NCBI GenBank assembly: GCA_964548225.1
Contig: CAZJQP010000024.1
Location: 1-55,258 of the forward strand
Length of the DNA: 55,258 nucleotides
Source: CALMEH01 sp964548225
GTDB lineage: Bacteria; Acidobacteriota; Blastocatellia; Pyrinomonadales; Pyrinomonadaceae
Direction: 5' to 3'
Shown: piece by piece, positions 9,031-17,296 of the stretch
Layout of the letters: each line of letters begins with the position of its first letter
Position numbering within the stretch: the stretch's first letter is position 1
Notes under the pieces: generated by a model
Told to the model about the DNA's origin: nothing
Seen by the model: the letters and a program-made list of their open reading frames with translations, nothing else
Databases searched by the model: none
Translations under genes and position numbers: made by a program

Positions 9031-9062
9031 TGGTTTATTGGTGTATTCCTTTCGGATAATTC

Positions 9063-9095
9063 GGGCTTAGGGAAGATTGCCGTCTGACCTAAGCC
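9063..9095. terminator. Hairpin after the SWIM gene
   Basis: GGCTTAGG pairs with CCTAAGCC 10 bases beyond the SWIM stop. No strong U-run follows on the leftward strand, so partial read-through into the integrase is likely. Confidence 0.4.
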
Positions 9096-9105
9096 TTTTC
9101 CGTTT

Positions 9106-9378
9106 TTAGTGAATGATTTGTCCTGCTCGTGCCAACCCGACGTGAAGCGAAAGTGCCGCCGCCGCGTGATAGCAAACCAAACCTTTTTCGCCGCCTTTGC
9201 AAGTGCATTCGACGGCTTTGATTCCGCGATTATCTTTCCGGCAAATCACCGTATAATAACCGCCCTTGCTTCCCGAAACGCGATAACGCCCAAAATGGTC
9301 AAACGCCACTCGCGGATGCAGTTTTCGCGCCTTTTCGATTGCCTTTGTTAATTGCTCTTTTGCTTTCAAAATAAACAT
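9106..9378 (-). CDS. Small SWIM zinc-finger protein
   Basis: 90 residues, mostly one domain. The C-terminal half has the SWIM pattern CxC-x(n)-CxH as ECTCKGGEKGLVCYHAA (about residues 59-75), a zinc-binding module found in transposases, SWI2/SNF2 ATPases and plant MuDR-like proteins, where it binds DNA or protein. The N-terminal half (KAKEQLTKAIEKARKLHPRVAF, then GRYRVSGSKGGYYTVICRK) is a helix followed by a small beta-sheet. A good SD (AAGGAG, 9 bases) supports the start. It lies leftward between the excisionase-like gene and the integrase, so a role in recombination or element control is plausible but unproven. Confidence 0.7.
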   Translation of the reverse strand: MFILKAKEQLTKAIEKARKLHPRVAFDHFGRYRVSGSKGGYYTVICRKDNRGIKAVECTCKGGEKGLVCYHAAAALSLHVGLARAGQIIH

Positions 9379-9429
9379 TTTGTCTAGCTCCTTGTTGAAA
9401 TAAATACTACTCTTTAATTATACGGATTT

Positions 9430-9493
9430 CGGAATAGTTTTGCAAATTAATATGCTTATTGCGGAATAGTTTTTCTGTGCTATAATTTTCATT
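9430..9493 (+). promoter_or_regulatory. Promoter and 11-bp direct repeats ahead of the xis-like gene
   Basis: TTGCGG (9459-9464), a 16-bp spacer and a perfect TATAAT (9481-9486) lie so close to GTG 9494 that the mRNA would start at or next to the start codon (leaderless). CGGAATAGTTT occurs at 9430-9440 and again at 9462-9472, exactly 32 bp apart, flanking the -35 region. This is operator-like spacing of three helical turns. The region also serves the divergent SWIM gene. Confidence 0.6.
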
Positions 9494-9679
9494 GTGAAAG
9501 GTTATCTAACAACTCAAGAAGTAGCTGAAAAACTCGGTGTATCAGTTCGCCGCGTAATCGCTTTAATCAATTCCGGCGGTTTGCCATCAGAACGAATCGG
9601 ACGCTCTCACGTCATCAAAGAATCCGACCTCAAACTTGTCGAAGACCGCAAACCCGGCAGACCGTCGAAAAAAGAATAG
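9494..9679 (+). CDS. Excisionase/AlpA-like winged-helix DNA-binding protein
   Basis: 61 residues, GTG start. The N-terminal two thirds form the MerR/excisionase-type motif: YLTTQEVAEKLGVSVRRVIALINSGGLPSERIG followed by SHVIKESDL, the usual Xis/AlpA ending in which a Leu/Asp pair caps the wing. A basic tail (KPGRPSKKE) follows. It is the only rightward gene in the left half. Candidates are recombination directionality factor or master activator of the leftward operon; both roles are known for this family in P4-type elements. The direct repeats in its promoter may be its own binding sites (inference). Confidence 0.8.
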   Translation: MKGYLTTQEVAEKLGVSVRRVIALINSGGLPSERIGRSHVIKESDLKLVEDRKPGRPSKKE

Positions 9680-9684
9680 ATAAC

Positions 9685-10071
9685 TTATCCATTTGATTTT
9701 TTTGCCTTCAAATCCTGCTTGGCATATTCCATTATTTTCATAAATTTTCCACTTTGATTTTTCGGTAGCCATACTCCGTTCGGATGTTTTTCACATTCTT
9801 CAACCAAATACTCATACAAACTCTTTCGGGAAAGCGCAGGACTTGTTTTCGTCATTTCTGCTATTACTTTTTTTAGGGTAGCGATGTCAGCGTTTTTGTG
9901 TCTTTCAAGGATTTTTTTATAATCTCTATACTGCTTTTCAAAATCGTGAGGTTTTTCCGTTTCATCCAATCTTGACTTAATAAAATCTTTCATAAGGCAG
10001 AGGTCGTGATGCGAAACAAAATCGTGAGTTTTTGCTACCAATTTATTGATACGCGCTTTATATTTACTCAT
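9685..10071 (-). CDS. Hypothetical protein, 128 aa, helical and basic
   Basis: I do not recognise this protein. It is rich in Lys and Glu, predicted helical, with no membrane segment. A short motif-like centre reads HDFVSHHDLCLMKDFIKSRL, and a C-terminal section (SLYEYLVEECEKHPNGVWLPKN) recalls small HTH-type or accessory phage proteins without a clear match. I chose the ATG at 10071 because it overlaps the stop of the HTH gene upstream by 8 bases, a translational-coupling arrangement repeated further along this operon; the longer open frame to 10188 lies entirely inside that gene. It converges with the xis-like gene, whose stop is 5 bases away. Confidence 0.6.
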   Translation of the reverse strand: MSKYKARINKLVAKTHDFVSHHDLCLMKDFIKSRLDETEKPHDFEKQYRDYKKILERHKNADIATLKKVIAEMTKTSPALSRKSLYEYLVEECEKHPNGVWLPKNQSGKFMKIMEYAKQDLKAKKSNG

Positions 10072-10441
10072 CTTTTTTCTCCAATTCCTTGACGATAGTT
10101 TCCATCGTTTCAATCCGGTTTTCGACATCGAGCATTTCCAGACCGCGCAACGATAACCCGATGATTGTTTGCGCGGCGCGAATTTCAACCGTCGGATTCT
10201 CGCAGTTCAAGTTCTTTTCGAGTGTGTCAATCGCTGACAGAGTAAGACTCTGCAATCTGGCAACCGTATTTTCCAAAATTCCGCGCCGCGTTTTCCGATA
10301 TTCATTCAGAAAATTTTGATTCTGCATCCAACGCCAATAAGTCGTCGGGTTAATATCGGCTTTATAACAGGCTTCCTCGATTGTTTTTTCGGTGAGAAGT
10401 AACGCAATCAGCTTTTGTTGTTTGGTTGAAATTTCGCTCAT
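10064..10441 (-). CDS. HTH protein resembling phage terminase small subunit (phBC6A51-type)
   Basis: 125 residues. The N-terminal segment KQQKLIALLLTEKTIEEACYKADINPTTYWRWMQNQNFLNEYRK is the helix-turn-helix seen at the start of terminase small-subunit-like proteins, where it binds packaging DNA. Long helices follow (ILENTVARLQSLTLSAIDTLEKNL, then AAQTIIGLSLRGLEMLDVENRIETMETIVKEL) that could mediate oligomerisation. No large terminase is present, so if it acts in packaging it would have to redirect a helper phage motor, as in some satellites. A general HTH regulator is the alternative. It has an AAGGA SD and overlaps the next gene by 8 bases. Confidence 0.65.
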   Translation of the reverse strand: MSEISTKQQKLIALLLTEKTIEEACYKADINPTTYWRWMQNQNFLNEYRKTRRGILENTVARLQSLTLSAIDTLEKNLNCENPTVEIRAAQTIIGLSLRGLEMLDVENRIETMETIVKELEKKDE

Positions 10442-10649
10442 AGATTTTATTTCCTTGCATTTCTTTGCATTTTCCTTTTTAGAAGTTAAAAATTACTTCG
10501 CCGCATTCATAGCATTATCTTCAACACTCGGCAAACGCAGATACCAACTTTTTTTCGCCGCCGCAATTTTCGTTTTTTCCTAAAACTCAATAGTGCCAAA
10601 AACTGACAAAACTCAAATCCGCAAGGCTTTTGTCGCCTTTTGGCACTAT
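10442..10649. promoter_or_regulatory. Gap with long hairpin (10590-10649) after the primase gene
   Basis: ATAGTGCCAAAA (10590-10601) pairs perfectly with TTTTGGCACTAT (10638-10649), and inside it GACAAAA (10604-10610) pairs with TTTTGTC (10628-10634). It begins right at the primase-helicase stop codon. It probably ends or attenuates the leftward transcript. A replication-related structure is possible because it adjoins the primase gene. The rest of the gap is featureless. Confidence 0.5.
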
Positions 10650-13034
10650 CTATTTTTCGGATTCTTCATTTTTATCGTTCAACGACGGATGAAAATAAAA
10701 CTCGGTCGTCGGTCTGCCTTCGGTTGTTTTCACGGCTCTTAAATAGCCGTAATCAACCAGCAACGAGAGAACCTCATTTACATCTTCCGCCACACGAAAA
10801 CCGCTCCATTTTTTCCGCAAGATTTCTCTCTGCTTAAATCCTTGTTGCAAATCACCGGTTTTTATTTTTTCGACAAGTTTTCGCGCAAGGTCAAAAACTT
10901 GATTTTCCCCCAAAGCAAAAACTCTCTTCGTGTGGGAAATCAGATAATTCGTGTATGCAATCGCCCTTGATGCCGTGTCGTCCGAGATTTCATCGGGAAA
11001 ACTATATTCCCCGATTCGCTCCAAACAATGAAATATCAAAGCGATACCGAAACAAGTTTTCGGCAGTTTGTAAAGATATGCGGCAAAGGCTTCGTCGTTC
11101 GCTTGAATGCTCTCGGCTTCGGTTTCGATTTCTTCTTTCCATTTATCAACCCGTTTCTGCGCTTGTTTTTCAAATTTCACCGCAAAAAATTTATCACCGT
11201 TAGCCGAAACGCATCTACCTTGAAAATCCTGCTCCGCCAAAATCTTAAAAATCCTGTTCGCTTTTTCAAAACCGTTCTGCATCGATTCATAATCGCTCGG
11301 TGTCGGCTTTTTGCCTCTGCCGACCAAATCGGGATAAACAAGCGTCAGTCGTTGCAAAAAACCGTCGGAATTTTCAAACGAATATGCTTCGCCGACATAT
11401 CTTTGAAGTTTCGACGGCTGAATTCCGCCCATTATTGAAAGCGTTCCGCTCGTCAGAGGAATTTCGCGCCCGTCCACCCGCGCCAATTCATAACTGATTC
11501 CGCCTTTCCAAACTTCCAAAATAAACGCCCGCGCCGATTTGTCATAATCGTTTTCGAGCGACCTCAGCCACCCGACCAATTCATCACGAAAAAGCAAAAG
11601 CCCGTTCGGATTTTCCGATAAAAAATGAATCATTTTCGATGTCGTTACGTCGTTGATTTGAAACCGCCGCAGAACAGGTTTTTTCGGCTTTGGTAGTCGC
11701 TTAAGTCTTTCTTTGGCTTCATTCGCCGTTTTCGCTTTATTGAAAATCTCCTTTTCCGCTTTTTCATAAAAACGCAATTCAATTTCGTAATCGCGCATTT
11801 CTGCTTTAACGTCTTTGCGGGCTTTGGCTTGCAGTTCGAGAATCGGTTTTTGTGTTTCGTCCAAAGCCGGAGTTTTCTTTGTCGAAGGCAATCCGACCAA
11901 ACCGCCGTAAATATTCGGGACAACAAACCAATCCGAGTTCTGCAAAGGCTTAACGCGCATCCGCGCACCTATCAAACTTCCGGCGGCGACAATAGCTGAC
12001 AAAACCAAAAAATCAATCGGACATCCGATAACTCTCGCAGCCGGAATCAGCCAATCTGCTAAAACCTTCGGCATCAAGTCGGCATTAAGTTTTTCAACCG
12101 GCTTCAGCGTAAAATCGAGCGGCTTTGGCGGCGCGTCAAAACTATGTTCGACAATCGGCTGACTTTTGCTTTCGATGCCCAACCATTCACAGATTGCCCG
12201 CACGATTTTCTCATCGGTCAATTCCGCCAATTTCGGCAACCCGAAAGCGTTTTCGCCCCGCGCAAGTGTTTTTGCTGTATTACCCACCACCGCCAAACGC
12301 TTCGCCGTTTCTTCATCATTTGCGGCAAAACAAATCGCTTTGATGAAATATTTTGCCGCATCTTCGCTGAATCCGTGCCGCAGAAGCGCACCGCCAACCG
12401 CCAACGTCAAATCTTGTCTGATGCCGACGCGCCAATATCTCGCCAAAAGCGAAGCCGCCGCTAATTTCCCGACCTTATCTTTCAAATCGGCGGAAGAAAG
12501 CGTCAAAGGTTTGCCGTTCGCTTGCCATTCAATCGCTTCGCCGCTTTCGTGAACCGACGGCGGAAAAATCGTCTGCATACCTTTGCCTTTTTGATTCGTG
12601 CGAATTTCAACAATACACGCATTCTTCCGCTCGCTTGTATCCGCCGAAGCAAGCAAAAGCGGATTGTTGAATTTCTGATATTCGGCATCCGCGCAAACAT
12701 AAAGCCGATGGCTTTTCGGCTTACTTTTCCGCCCGAAAACCGCACCCGTTTCCGGCAAAAACCAATCCGCAAGCCGCACAGCTTCCGCCGAATCCAAATC
12801 AACATCAACCAATCCACCCGACTTATCGCCGAGCAAAACGCCGATATTCTGCGGATTCCCGTTAAAATATTTCGGCAGTTCCGCTTCCGTAATTTCCAAC
12901 CCTTGCCATCCTTTAATATTCGGTTGCTTTGACCGAAACGGAATCGGAATTACCTTCATTCCGCGCTGAAGATAATTCCGCGCCGCCCCAATCATCTCCG
13001 AAGGCTTTTTGCTTTGGTCAGATTTATTATCCAT
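10650..13034 (-). CDS. Bifunctional prim-pol primase with DUF3987 helicase-like domain
   Basis: 794 residues. Residues 12-180 form a primase-polymerase (prim-pol/AEP-type) domain: GMKVIPIPFRSKQPNIKGWQ, IGVLLGDKSGGLVDVDLD with the metal pair near D77/D79, and SHRLYV with the catalytic His. Residues 310-690 match the DUF3987 type of ATPase/helicase-like domain, including LADWLIPAARVIGCP, a degenerate P-loop in GLVGLPSTKKT and a Walker-B-like LLLFRDELVGWL. The C-terminus holds a winged-helix-like segment (REILRKKWSGFRVAEDVNEVLSLLVDYGYL). Such proteins prime and unwind DNA in satellites, plasmids and islands. The start at 13034 is chosen because ATGGATAA overlaps the stop of the HTH gene upstream. 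This is the best evidence that the island can replicate autonomously. Confidence 0.85.
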   Translation of the reverse strand: MDNKSDQSKKPSEMIGAARNYLQRGMKVIPIPFRSKQPNIKGWQGLEITEAELPKYFNGNPQNIGVLLGDKSGGLVDVDLDSAEAVRLADWFLPETGAVFGRKSKPKSHRLYVCADAEYQKFNNPLLLASADTSERKNACIVEIRTNQKGKGMQTIFPPSVHESGEAIEWQANGKPLTLSSADLKDKVGKLAAASLLARYWRVGIRQDLTLAVGGALLRHGFSEDAAKYFIKAICFAANDEETAKRLAVVGNTAKTLARGENAFGLPKLAELTDEKIVRAICEWLGIESKSQPIVEHSFDAPPKPLDFTLKPVEKLNADLMPKVLADWLIPAARVIGCPIDFLVLSAIVAAGSLIGARMRVKPLQNSDWFVVPNIYGGLVGLPSTKKTPALDETQKPILELQAKARKDVKAEMRDYEIELRFYEKAEKEIFNKAKTANEAKERLKRLPKPKKPVLRRFQINDVTTSKMIHFLSENPNGLLLFRDELVGWLRSLENDYDKSARAFILEVWKGGISYELARVDGREIPLTSGTLSIMGGIQPSKLQRYVGEAYSFENSDGFLQRLTLVYPDLVGRGKKPTPSDYESMQNGFEKANRIFKILAEQDFQGRCVSANGDKFFAVKFEKQAQKRVDKWKEEIETEAESIQANDEAFAAYLYKLPKTCFGIALIFHCLERIGEYSFPDEISDDTASRAIAYTNYLISHTKRVFALGENQVFDLARKLVEKIKTGDLQQGFKQREILRKKWSGFRVAEDVNEVLSLLVDYGYLRAVKTTEGRPTTEFYFHPSLNDKNEESEK

Positions 13035-13236
13035 TGCCTTGATTTTCCGCCTCGCCATCTTTCCGCGTTCCGCCGCCTTTCAAAAAATTCTCAATCGCCT
13101 GCGCCGAGAATCTGTATTGCCGTTCACCCAACCTAATAAACGGAATTTGCTGAGTTCTTACCAACTCGTAAATTCTTTGCTTATCAACCCGAAGTATTTC
13201 GGCAACTTCTTCCGCTACTAAAATCTGCTTTTCCAT
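13027..13236 (-). CDS. Excisionase-family HTH DNA-binding protein
   Basis: 69 residues with the excisionase/AlpA-type motif LVAEEVAEILRVDKQRIYELVRTQQIPFIRLGERQYRFSAQAIENFL, complete and in the family's normal size. A TAGGAG SD supports the ATG. The stop overlaps the primase-helicase start by 8 bases, so the two are translationally coupled; in similar elements such a small HTH protein precedes the replication gene. It may be a regulator of the replication operon, and the 9494 gene may be the true Xis; roles could be swapped. Confidence 0.85.
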   Translation of the reverse strand: MEKQILVAEEVAEILRVDKQRIYELVRTQQIPFIRLGERQYRFSAQAIENFLKGGGTRKDGEAENQGNG

Positions 13237-13362
13237 AATGTTTTGCTCCTAAATGAAAAAAAATCGCGTCCAATAACTGAACACGATTCATTACATCAGA
13301 AATAAAATTCCGAAAAAATAGGGGAAAATTAAAATATTTTATTTGAAAAACCCCTCAATTTT

Positions 13363-14574
13363 TTATTTACGAACAATTATCCCGCTTTTCTGTTTAGTTT
13401 TTGCTCCTTTTGGTCTGCCGCCCAATGTTGGTTTTCTTAGCTTTAACTCAATTAGTTCGGCGACTCGCGCAATTCCTTCCCTAATGGTTTTTATATTTGA
13501 ATTATTTTCTTCAGCAATTTGCTGAAAAGTCTTACAAGGCGGTATCTGATACTCAATCAGCCATAAAAAATGTCTGTTTCCGGTATTTTTTCTCGGCGTT
13601 CTAAAAAAATTTTTGTTTTTCTTCATATCCACCTTACGAATATATGCCGTTAATTCCTCTTCAAATCTTGATTTAGTTCCTATATTTATTTCCAATCTTT
13701 CCGTCAGCCGAAACAAAAGTTGCCTGTTGAATTGTTCCGTTATTTCTTCTCGAAATACTTTTTTATGCTTCCAATTTGGAAACCAAGTTTCGGAAATCTT
13801 TATACCGCTATACTCAAATATAAAAGCCGGTTGATTAAATTCTACGGCAATATGATATTGCCGGTCTGTTCCGTCTTGCCTCAAATTAAGCAATGCACGA
13901 TCCCAATCTCCGTTCCCGTATCGCCAATTATTAAATTGGGTGATAAAAAAACTCTCGTTATAAGTGTTTCTTTTGAAATCATTTTCCCATCCGTTCAAAA
14001 AATTAGTTCTGAAATTACGCAACATATCAATCGCAAAATCTAAACACCAATCATCAGTTAAGTTCCATTTTTCAGCCCAATCTTTTAATGCCGCACACAA
14101 GTCTTTTGCTTTTTCTTTCTTTTGCATTTCCGACCATTTCGGAAATTGTCTGATAAGTGTTTCCTCTTCAACCAACTTGGAAAAATACTGATTATCTTTT
14201 TCCTTTCGATATTCGTATTCAACTTTTTTTTCTAGCTCCACATATTCATCTTGATTTGAAAAGACGTATTCAACGAAAGATAATATCGGCGTTTTTCTAA
14301 CATCCTTTGAAATATCAAACTCTTCCACATCTAATGAAAAATTAGACGGAAATATAAGATGCCGCATAAAAAACAAATTTAATGTTTGATTAAATTCACG
14401 GTTTTCTAAATAAATCTTTGGAATTGAGTCTCTATTTGCGAGCCTCGTAAAATGTTCAATTACTTCCGGTTTATAAACAGCCAGCATCTCCAGAAAAAAA
14501 ACGCGCCCCTCGATAGTCGAAACTGCTAAATCGGTATCTTTTAACTCATATTCTCCACCAAAATACTTGACCAT
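13363..14574 (-). CDS. Unrecognised 403-aa protein with C-terminal HTH-like segment
   Basis: No family recognised. The body is rich in aromatic and charged residues, with blocks such as WNLTDDWCLDFAIDML, NNWRYGNGDWDRALLNL and SGIKISETWFPNWKHKKVF. The C-terminal 80 residues contain a likely helix-turn-helix (KTFQQIAEENNSNIKTIREGIARVAELIEL) and a basic tail with GGRPKGAKTKQK. The start is supported by GAGGA 8 bases ahead. Base composition is more AT-rich than the flanking primase gene. It occupies the first position of the leftward module, divergent from the R-M operon, and could be a replication initiator or regulator; that is inference from position only. Confidence 0.6.
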   Translation of the reverse strand: MVKYFGGEYELKDTDLAVSTIEGRVFFLEMLAVYKPEVIEHFTRLANRDSIPKIYLENREFNQTLNLFFMRHLIFPSNFSLDVEEFDISKDVRKTPILSFVEYVFSNQDEYVELEKKVEYEYRKEKDNQYFSKLVEEETLIRQFPKWSEMQKKEKAKDLCAALKDWAEKWNLTDDWCLDFAIDMLRNFRTNFLNGWENDFKRNTYNESFFITQFNNWRYGNGDWDRALLNLRQDGTDRQYHIAVEFNQPAFIFEYSGIKISETWFPNWKHKKVFREEITEQFNRQLLFRLTERLEINIGTKSRFEEELTAYIRKVDMKKNKNFFRTPRKNTGNRHFLWLIEYQIPPCKTFQQIAEENNSNIKTIREGIARVAELIELKLRKPTLGGRPKGAKTKQKSGIIVRK

Positions 14575-14656
14575 AAATTTTCCTCATTCGTTTAAAATGC
14601 CACCCGCATAAGAAACAATTTATCATAACTAAAACGAGCCTATCAACAATTTTCTC

Positions 14657-14685
14657 TTGATACTCAAACCAAAATCTCTTATACT
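14657..14685 (+). promoter_or_regulatory. Promoter of the restriction-modification operon
   Basis: TTGATA, a 17-bp spacer and TATACT, about 38 bases upstream of the methyltransferase ATG at 14730. It is the only strong vegetative-type promoter seen in the right half before the toxin-antitoxin genes. Confidence 0.6.
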
Positions 14686-14729
14686 CATAAAGCTAAATCA
14701 CAATTAAACCGAAGTTCCGAATAGCTTTT

Positions 14730-17294
14730 ATGCCCAAAAAGAGAGCGGCTTCTGCCGTTAAAGACATTGACCAATACACGCACACTGACAAAGACCGTGC
14801 GAATAATCCGCAAGTCGGGCTGGTTACGCCGGAAACCGATAAGAACGCGGGGAAACAGACTTATCAATACGACCCGCATCTTGACCCGCAATTAAATTGG
14901 GCGGGCAAAGCCGAGCATACTTCGTTTGAAGTTCCGACCGTTTCGCTTCACGTTCACGAACGGATTGACCCGCGCACGATTATCGAAACCGTGCGGCGCA
15001 AATATGAAACGGAAACCGACTATCAGCCGTCGCTGTTTTTCGGGACGGACGCGAATCTGCCGCTTTTTCAGGAAATCGAATTTTACAAGCACAAACATAA
15101 TTGGGCGAATCGTTTGATCGCGGGTGATTCGACTTTGGTAATGAACTCTCTGCTCGTCAAGGAAGGAATGGCGGGCAGTGTGCAGATGGTTTATTTCGAT
15201 CCGCCGTATGGCATCAAATACGGCTCGAACTTTCAGCCGTTCGTCAATAAACGCGATGTCAAAGACGGTAAAGACGACGATCTGACGAGCGAACCGGAAA
15301 CCTTGAAAGCCTTCCGCGACACTTGGGAACTCGGCATTCATTCGTATTTAACCTATCTTCGTGACCGTTTGTTGCTTGCCCGCGAACTGCTTCACGAATC
15401 AGGCTCGATTTTCGTGCAGATTTCCGATGAGAATGTGCATTTGGTTAGGAATTTGATGGACGAAGTTTTCGGCGTTGGAAATTTTGTTAGTTTAATTTCT
15501 TATACGACTTCAGGAAGTTTTGCGAGCGAACTTTTAAGCCGTGCAGGTGACTTTGTTATTTGGTATGCAAGGAATAAAAAAGAAATTAAGTATCACGAAC
15601 TTTTTACTCTAAAGAAAAGTATATTTGGCGAAAGTAATTCAAAATATGATCAAATTGAATTAGCTGACGGAGCAAGACGAGCAATGACTCGTGAAGAAAA
15701 GCTAGGAACTGAATCTTTACCAGAAAAAAGTAGAGTTTTTCGGATTGATACTTTGGTAAGTCAAGGAGTAAGTCCGAACACAACTGCTGAATACGAATTT
15801 GAAGGCAATGTTTATCATTGCGGTTTTAGCAATCATTGGAAAACGAGCGTTCCAGAAGGAATGAACAAACTTGCAAAGAATCGTCGGATAATTGCGACAT
15901 CAGGCGGAAAACTTGGCTATATTCGTTACTTCGACGATTTTCCCGCACAAAGATTAACAAACATTTGGGCAGATATTGGAGGCGCAGTTCAAAGTCGTTC
16001 CGATCCAAAAGTTTATGTTGTTCAAACCGGAACAAATTTAATTCAGCGTTGTCTTTTAATGACCACCGACCCAAGCGATTTGGTTTTGGACATCACTTGC
16101 GGTTCGGGAACAACGGCGTTTGTCGCCGAGCAATGGGGCAGACGCTGGATAACCTGCGACACTTCGCGCGTCGCTTTGACATTGGCGAAACAGCGTTTGA
16201 TGACTGCGACGTTTGATTATTACCAACTCGCCAAACCGGAAGAAGGCGTGTCGAGCGGTTTCAAATACAAAACCGTCCCGCACATCACCCTAAAATCAAT
16301 CGCTAACAACGAACCTGCGGCAACAGAAACGCTCTACGACCAACCTTTGGTTGAAAAAAACACGGTGCGTGTTACATCGCCTTTCACCGTCGAAGCTGTT
16401 CCCGCACCCGTTGTTCAGGCTTTACACGATGCTTCAATCGCCGAACAAATGCCCGCCGATAATTCAATTGCGCGTTCCGGCGAAAGTTTGCGCCAAGACG
16501 AATGGCGAAGCGAATTACTGCGAACAGGAATTCGCGGCACGGGCGGCAAAAAGATGTTGTTCTCGCGTGTCGAACCGCTTGCCGGAACAAGGTTTTTACA
16601 CGCCGACGCGGAAATTTCCAATGAAGATGGAAGCGAATCTTCGAGAGCCGTCGTTTCCTTCGCGCCCGAACACGACCCGATGCCGCCGACACAAGTCGAA
16701 CTCGCTCTGCTCGAAGCCAACAATCTTTTCCCGAAACCGAAGTTCGTCATCTTCGCCGCCTTCCAATTCGACCCGCAAGCCGTCGCCAACATCGAAAAAA
16801 CACAATGGCACGGCGTAACTTTATTAAAAGCGCAAATGAACGCCGACCTGCTCACCGAAGATTTGAAAAAATCGCGTTCAAGCAACGAAAGTTTCTGGCT
16901 CATCGGTCAACCCGACGTGCAGGTTAAAGAAGTCGGGAAAAACGATAAAAAAGAAAAACTCTACCAAGTCGAAGTTCTCGGCTTCGATTATTACAACGTC
17001 AAAGAAGGCACAATCGAATCCGGCGGACGCGAACGCATCGCCGTCTGGCTTCTCGACACCGACTACGACGGCAGAAGCCTTTTCCCGCGCCAAGTCTTTT
17101 TCCCGCTCTCCGGCGAAAAAGAAGGCTGGACGAAATTAGCGAAGAACTTAAAAGCCGAGATTGACCAAGAACTGATCGAAAGCTATCACGGAAGCAAATC
17201 ATTGCCGTTTACAGTCGGGAATTATAAACGGATTGCCGTTAAGATTGTTGATGATCGCGGAATCGAGAGTTTGAAGTTGATTGATGTTATTTAG
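14730..17294 (+). CDS. Type III-like DNA methyltransferase (Mod)
   Basis: 854 residues. The catalytic motif IV DPPY (157-160, in MVYFDPPYGIKYG) precedes the AdoMet motif (about 450-490: LDITCGSGTTAFVAEQWGRRWITCDTSRVA), which is the beta-class order used by type III Mod proteins that methylate adenine N6. The stretch between them (about 245-440) should be the target-recognition domain. The 370 residues after motif I are a long extra region (EWRSELLRTGIRGTGGKK, VFFPLSGEKEGW) seen in large Mods paired with a big DEAD-like Res. The DNA coding for residues 245-440 is visibly more AT-rich than both flanks, a sign that the recognition domain was swapped. It is the first gene of the operon; the next starts 2 bases after its stop. 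Confidence 0.9.
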   Translation: MPKKRAASAVKDIDQYTHTDKDRANNPQVGLVTPETDKNAGKQTYQYDPHLDPQLNWAGKAEHTSFEVPTVSLHVHERIDPRTIIETVRRKYETETDYQPSLFFGTDANLPLFQEIEFYKHKHNWANRLIAGDSTLVMNSLLVKEGMAGSVQMVYFDPPYGIKYGSNFQPFVNKRDVKDGKDDDLTSEPETLKAFRDTWELGIHSYLTYLRDRLLLARELLHESGSIFVQISDENVHLVRNLMDEVFGVGNFVSLISYTTSGSFASELLSRAGDFVIWYARNKKEIKYHELFTLKKSIFGESNSKYDQIELADGARRAMTREEKLGTESLPEKSRVFRIDTLVSQGVSPNTTAEYEFEGNVYHCGFSNHWKTSVPEGMNKLAKNRRIIATSGGKLGYIRYFDDFPAQRLTNIWADIGGAVQSRSDPKVYVVQTGTNLIQRCLLMTTDPSDLVLDITCGSGTTAFVAEQWGRRWITCDTSRVALTLAKQRLMTATFDYYQLAKPEEGVSSGFKYKTVPHITLKSIANNEPAATETLYDQPLVEKNTVRVTSPFTVEAVPAPVVQALHDASIAEQMPADNSIARSGESLRQDEWRSELLRTGIRGTGGKKMLFSRVEPLAGTRFLHADAEISNEDGSESSRAVVSFAPEHDPMPPTQVELALLEANNLFPKPKFVIFAAFQFDPQAVANIEKTQWHGVTLLKAQMNADLLTEDLKKSRSSNESFWLIGQPDVQVKEVGKNDKKEKLYQVEVLGFDYYNVKEGTIESGGRERIAVWLLDTDYDGRSLFPRQVFFPLSGEKEGWTKLAKNLKAEIDQELIESYHGSKSLPFTVGNYKRIAVKIVDDRGIESLKLIDVI

Positions 17295-17296
17295 TT

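Noticed and set aside
7839..14574. Complete prophage
   Set aside because: No capsid, portal, tail, large terminase or lysis gene anywhere in the island.
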